Made by a program: the position numbers and the translations under genes. Shown piece after piece: positions 60,414-64,000 of a stretch of 64,000 nucleotides of DNA. The notes under the pieces were generated by a model, which was given only the letters and a program-made list of their open reading frames with translations, ran no database searches and was not told where the DNA came from. How positions within the stretch are numbered: the stretch's first letter is position 1; the number at the start of each line of letters is the position of its first letter. Source of the stretch: Acidobacteriota bacterium (GTDB lineage: Bacteria; Acidobacteriota; Vicinamibacteria; Vicinamibacterales; UBA2999); contig JAUYQQ010000019.1 in NCBI GenBank assembly GCA_030697165.1, forward strand, positions 1 through 64,000, written 5' to 3'.

Positions 60414-61526
60414 TCAGGCTGCGATCTCCCGCCGCGGCACGCCGGCCATCCTGGCGTAGTGTGCCAGCGCCTGGGCGACAACTTGATCCATGTTGTAGTA
60501 CTTGTACGTTCCAAGCCGGCCCAGAAACTGCACCTCTGGGGTCGCCTCCGCCAGCGCCTGGTATTGGCTGTAGAGCGCGGCATTGGCCGCGGTCGGAACG
60601 GGATAGTACGGATCGCCGACGTCTGTCGGATACTCGTAGACGAGCGTCGTCTTCGGGTGTTCCTGCCCGGACAAATACTTGAACTCGGTCACGCGTGTGT
60701 ACAGGTGATCGTTCGGATGATTGATCACCGGCGCCGCTTGGGCCTGGGGGGTGTCGCGGGTCTCCCACTGGAACCGCAGCGAGCGGTACGGCAACTTGCC
60801 GAAGCGGTAGTCGAAGTACTCATCCACGGGGCCCGTGTAGATCAGGTGCTGGTGTGGCACCAGCGCCTTGATGTCGCGATAGTCACTGTTGGTCAGGACG
60901 TGAATGTTCGGATGCGCGAGCATCTTCTCAAACATCCGGGTGTAGCCGTGCAGCGGCATCGACTGGTAAGTGTCGGTGAAGTAGCGATCATCGCGGTTGG
61001 TTCGCACCGGCACACGGGCCGTGACGCTGGCGTCGAGCTCGGACGGATCGAGGCCCCACTGCTTGCGGGTGTAGTTGCGAAAGAACTTCTCGTAGAGCTC
61101 GCGGCCGACGCGGTTGACGATGACGTCCTCCGATGTTTTCAACGGCTGGCGAGGCTCCGCCACCGAGGCGAAGAAATCTTCCAGCTCCAACGACGTGAAC
61201 GCGGTGCCATACAACTGGTTGATCGTATCCAGGTTGATGGGGATGGGCACCATCTGGCCATCCACCGAGGCGCGGACCCGGTGCTGGTACGGGCGCCACT
61301 GCGTGAACCGGGAGAGGTAATTGAATACCTCCGCGGAGTTCGTGTGGAAGATGTGCGGGCCGTACTTGTGAATCAGAATGCCGTGCTCGTCGTAGCAGTC
61401 GAAGGCATTGCCGCCGATGTGCGGCCGCTTGTCGCAGATCAAGACGCGCTTGTCGCCGTGCGCGGCCAGGCGTTCGGCCATGGTGGCGCCGGCGAATCCG
61501 GCGCCAACAATCAGATAATCAAACAC
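60414..61526 (-). CDS. glf: UDP-galactopyranose mutase
   Basis: Glf converts UDP-galactopyranose to the furanose form with reduced FAD. The 370-residue protein has the FAD-binding start [56 protein letters not shown] and FLGRLGTYKYYNMDQVVAQA. The start is a GTG that overlaps the glycosyltransferase gene by eight bases. Presence here with galE points to galactofuranose in a surface glycan. Confidence 0.95.
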   Translation of the reverse strand: MFDYLIVGAGFAGATMAERLAAHGDKRVLICDKRPHIGGNAFDCYDEHGILIHKYGPHIFHTNSAEVFNYLSRFTQWRPYQHRVRASVDGQMVPIPINLDTINQLYGTAFTSLELEDFFASVAEPRQPLKTSEDVIVNRVGRELYEKFFRNYTRKQWGLDPSELDASVTARVPVRTNRDDRYFTDTYQSMPLHGYTRMFEKMLAHPNIHVLTNSDYRDIKALVPHQHLIYTGPVDEYFDYRFGKLPYRSLRFQWETRDTPQAQAAPVINHPNDHLYTRVTEFKYLSGQEHPKTTLVYEYPTDVGDPYYPVPTAANAALYSQYQALAEATPEVQFLGRLGTYKYYNMDQVVAQALAHYARMAGVPRREIAA

Positions 61527-62748
61527 GGTTCCCCCTGACGCCCAGTCCCATGGCAGGCGACGGCAACGGGTGGGACAGCACCGCGGCGCCGGGCGTCTCG
61601 ATGGTCACAGGCTCGAGCACGCTCGCCAGCAACGCGGCCGTCTTCGCCCAGGTGCGGTCCCACGAGGTGCCGCGCAGGAAGACGTCGGCTCGCACCCGCC
61701 GCGGCTCGGGCGGCTCACTCAACGCTCGCTCACAGGCGCGGACGAAGTCGGGCACCGCATCGGCAATGTGCACCAGGTCACGATCACCATAGGGGCTCAC
61801 TACATCTCGGATCGAGGTCGAGACGACTGGCCTGCCGGCGGCGAGGTACTCCGGCGTCTTGGTGGGGCTGATGAAACGGGTGGCCTCATTGCGGGCAAAC
61901 AGCAGCAGCGCGACATCCCAACCGGCGACATACGCCGGCAGCTCGTCGTAGGTCTTCGCGCCGAGGTAGTGGATGTTCGGATGCGTCGGCAACTCGGCCG
62001 GGTCGATCTTGACGACCGGGCCGATCATCACTAGCTGCCAGTCGGGACGGGCTTCGGCGAGTCCAGCGAGCAGTGGAATGTCGAGGCGCTCGTCGAGCAC
62101 GCCAAAAAACCCCAGGCGCGGGCGCATCAGGCCCGCCTGGTCGGCCGGGTCGAGAATTGCCTGGCGAGCCTTGGCGAAATGCGCCACGTCAACACTGCTC
62201 GGCATCGCGTGAATGTTCGCGTGCTGGTTCTTCTTGGCGTCGTAGAGCGACTGGCCGCCGGTAAGCACCAGGTTGGCTTTTTCCAGCAGGCTGCGTTCGA
62301 GGGCCGGCAACTCCGCTGCGGCGTTCTTGAACGCTGACAACTCGTCCATGCAGTCGTAGACCACGGCCTCCGGCGAGAGATGGTCCGAGAACCTGAGGGC
62401 CAGAGGCGTGTAGTACCACAGGACGAAGCGGGCAAGCCGATGCGAGGCGATCACGGCGTTCAAGGTGGCGCGCTGGCACGCGATCAATTCCGCGGCCGAG
62501 TAGTGGCGTGGGGCGCGCGGCACCACGACCTGCACGCCATCGTGGTTCTCGATGTCGAAATCCGGCACGTCGATGTCGTCGAGAATCGGCTCTTCGACGA
62601 AGTACACCGGCTGGCGCTTGGCATAGCGGCTCATCAGGTGTTGCGGGCGTTGAAAGACGAACTTCCAACGCAGGTGGCTGAGGCAGATGAGCGCCGGGTG
62701 TGCGGCGGCAAGGGGAGTCAAAGAGCCTGGTGAGGGAGTAAGGCGCAT
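61519..62748 (-). CDS. Family 1-like glycosyltransferase of the galactofuranose cluster
   Basis: This 409-residue GT-B-type glycosyltransferase has the N-terminal segment [20 protein letters not shown], which is typical of enzymes beside glf, and [10 protein letters not shown] and [16 protein letters not shown] at the nucleotide-sugar side ([10 protein letters not shown] is the donor-binding helix). It probably adds galactofuranose or the preceding sugar to a lipid-linked or surface glycan. ATG 62748 is used because the fold begins there; the open frame continues to 62958. It is the first gene of a five-gene operon with glf, the fusion, galE and galK. Confidence 0.88.
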   Translation of the reverse strand: MRLTPSPGSLTPLAAAHPALICLSHLRWKFVFQRPQHLMSRYAKRQPVYFVEEPILDDIDVPDFDIENHDGVQVVVPRAPRHYSAAELIACQRATLNAVIASHRLARFVLWYYTPLALRFSDHLSPEAVVYDCMDELSAFKNAAAELPALERSLLEKANLVLTGGQSLYDAKKNQHANIHAMPSSVDVAHFAKARQAILDPADQAGLMRPRLGFFGVLDERLDIPLLAGLAEARPDWQLVMIGPVVKIDPAELPTHPNIHYLGAKTYDELPAYVAGWDVALLLFARNEATRFISPTKTPEYLAAGRPVVSTSIRDVVSPYGDRDLVHIADAVPDFVRACERALSEPPEPRRVRADVFLRGTSWDRTWAKTAALLASVLEPVTIETPGAAVLSHPLPSPAMGLGVRGNRV

Positions 62749-62834
62749 GGTGGTCCATGGCACTGCAACGTGTGTGCCGTGATCGTGACGTCCGCCTCGA
62801 CCGATATGGAGCGACATTTGCTCACAGTCACGGC

Positions 62835-64000
62835 ATGAGCCAACCCGGCGGTGCGCGAGAGTATCCACGACCCCAACTGGTTCGCGACGGGTGGACTTCC
62901 TTGAACGGCCCATGGCAATTCGCGATCGATCGTGACGGCAGCTGGACCAGCGCGACACAGGTGGTGTGGACCGACACGATCACCGTGCCGTTCGCGCCGG
63001 AGACCGACGCCAGCGGCATTGCCGACACGGGCCTCTTTCGCGCCGTGTGGTACCGCCGGACCTTCACCCCGCCCCCTGCTGACGGCCACACCGCGCTGCT
63101 GCACTTTGGCGCGGTTGACTATCGGGCGACGGTCTGGGTCAACGGCCACCTCGTCGGTCAGCATGAAGGTGGCTACACGCCGTTCACGTGCAACATCGAC
63201 GGCGCAATCGGTGGCGGTACTCAGTGCGAGGTCGTGGTTCGCGCCCAGGACGATCCCGCCGATCTCGAAAAGCCGCGCGGCAAGCAGGACTGGATGCTGG
63301 AGCCGCACTCGATTTGGTACCCGCGAACCACCGGCATCTGGCAAACGGTGTGGCTGGAGTCCGTTCCCACGACGTGGATCGGCCGCCTTCGCTGGACGCC
63401 CAATCTCGAGCGATGGGAGATTGGCTGCGCGGTCTGGTGCGAGGGTCCGCGCCGAGAGGGCCTGCAGTTGCGCGTCAGGCTGACCACCGGGGCCATGCTG
63501 CTGGCCGAAGACGTCTACCGCGTCACCGGCCACGAGGTGCACCGCCGCATCGTGCTGTCGGACCCGGGCATCGACGACTCCCGCAACGAGTTGCTGTGGA
63601 ACCCCGGCCATCCGCGACTGATTGACGCCGAGCTCACGCTCGAAACCGACGGCGTCGTCATCGACCGGGTGACCAGTTATACGGCGCTGCGATCGGTGGC
63701 CGTCGAGGGGCATCGGTTCGTGCTCAACGGTCGGCCCTACCCGCTCAGGCTCGTGCTCGACCAGGGCTACTGGCCAACCACCGGCCTGACCGCGCCCGAT
63801 GATGCGGCATTGAGGCAAGACGTGGAGCTGGCCAAAGCCATGGGCTTCAACGGTGTTCGCAAGCATCAGAAACTCGAGGACCCTCGCTACCTGTACTGGG
63901 CCGATCGCCTGGGCCTGGTGGTCTGGACCGAGATGCCCAGCGCCTACCGGTTCACCAACGCGTCGGTCGGCCGCGTCACCCGGGAATGGATGGACGCCAT
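62835..64000 (+). CDS. Glycoside hydrolase family 2 protein, 3' end cut by window
   Basis: A long open frame starts at ATG 62835 and continues past the window end (388 codons seen). The jelly-roll domain has the GH2 hallmark [37 protein letters not shown] follows, and the start of the TIM barrel shows [20 protein letters not shown]. Family members are beta-galactosidases, glucuronidases or mannosidases; the catalytic Glu pair lies past the end. It is divergent from the glycosyltransferase operon and may act on the same glycan. There is no signal peptide. Confidence 0.88.
   Translation, partial: MSQPGGAREYPRPQLVRDGWTSLNGPWQFAIDRDGSWTSATQVVWTDTITVPFAPETDASGIADTGLFRAVWYRRTFTPPPADGHTALLHFGAVDYRATVWVNGHLVGQHEGGYTPFTCNIDGAIGGGTQCEVVVRAQDDPADLEKPRGKQDWMLEPHSIWYPRTTGIWQTVWLESVPTTWIGRLRWTPNLERWEIGCAVWCEGPRREGLQLRVRLTTGAMLLAEDVYRVTGHEVHRRIVLSDPGIDDSRNELLWNPGHPRLIDAELTLETDGVVIDRVTSYTALRSVAVEGHRFVLNGRPYPLRLVLDQGYWPTTGLTAPDDAALRQDVELAKAMGFNGVRKHQKLEDPRYLYWADRLGLVVWTEMPSAYRFTNASVGRVTREWMDA

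Overview
The window is about 64 kb of high-GC bacterial DNA packed with short operons, many joined by ATGA, GTGA or TAATG start/stop overlaps. It carries two tRNA genes, no rRNA and no complete insertion sequence. The gene content (DUF4159 protein, RsbU-type phosphatase, FIST-linked hybrid kinase, PilT, PQQ-type sugar dehydrogenase, tandem exosortase) and two copies of an element that can encode an RQGYGGQA-like peptide suggest a Gram-negative Acidobacteriota, most likely class Vicinamibacteria. That placement is an inference from gene style; no rRNA is present to test it. The first 55 bases are pure G, which looks like a contig-end sequencing artefact.

Layout. 0.1-4.9 kb: rpiB, two linked hypotheticals (one with a histone-H1-like basic tail), an exported O-methyltransferase with arginase, a lone receiver protein and a DinB-like protein. 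5.0-10.2 kb: tRNA-Lys, a polar amino-acid ABC transporter whose binding protein is fused to its permease, a DUF4159 protein, an unlisted 35-residue membrane protein, greB, a threonine-dehydratase-like enzyme and tRNA-Glu. 10.2-16.4 kb: a VapBC-type toxin-antitoxin pair with a clear promoter and operator, a hybrid histidine kinase, PilT and its neighbours, and a cupin. 16.5-26.9 kb: amidohydrolase, APC permease, TauE, PQQ-type dehydrogenase, polyphosphate kinase, FIST protein with hybrid kinase, and a PilZ protein. 26.9-38.9 kb: purA, hutH-hutU with an AAA ATPase, DUF2277, a DUF2007-RNase III fusion, a membrane RsbU phosphatase, cystathionine synthase/lyase, cutA, an RHH protein with a FtsB-like protein, and OsmC.

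38.9-55.3 kb: a molybdenum hydroxylase pair, a cold-shock protein, a PAS protein, then a surface-protein locus. In that locus an ice-binding-like protein with an IPTL-CTERM-type tail is divergent from an operon of SpeD-like AdoMet decarboxylase, a polypeptide with two complete exosortase catalytic triads, a GT-C-like membrane protein and a methyltransferase. A membrane metallophosphoesterase, SEC-C, DUF952, two small membrane proteins, DUF2236 and a serine beta-lactamase homologue with altered catalytic residues follow. 55.4-64 kb: a DUF892 ferritin-like protein and a galactose/galactofuranose locus (galK, galE, GH1-RmlD fusion, glf, glycosyltransferase) divergent from a GH2 gene cut by the window end.

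Cross-cutting signals. (1) At least eight genes have a TANNNT -10 box exactly six bases before the start codon, suggesting leaderless transcription. (2) Short GC-rich repeat families lie at gene 3' ends and inside linkers; some supply stop codons or in-frame codons. (3) Several convergent gene pairs overlap tail to tail with no room for a terminator. The tandem exosortase locus is the best candidate for an undescribed system.
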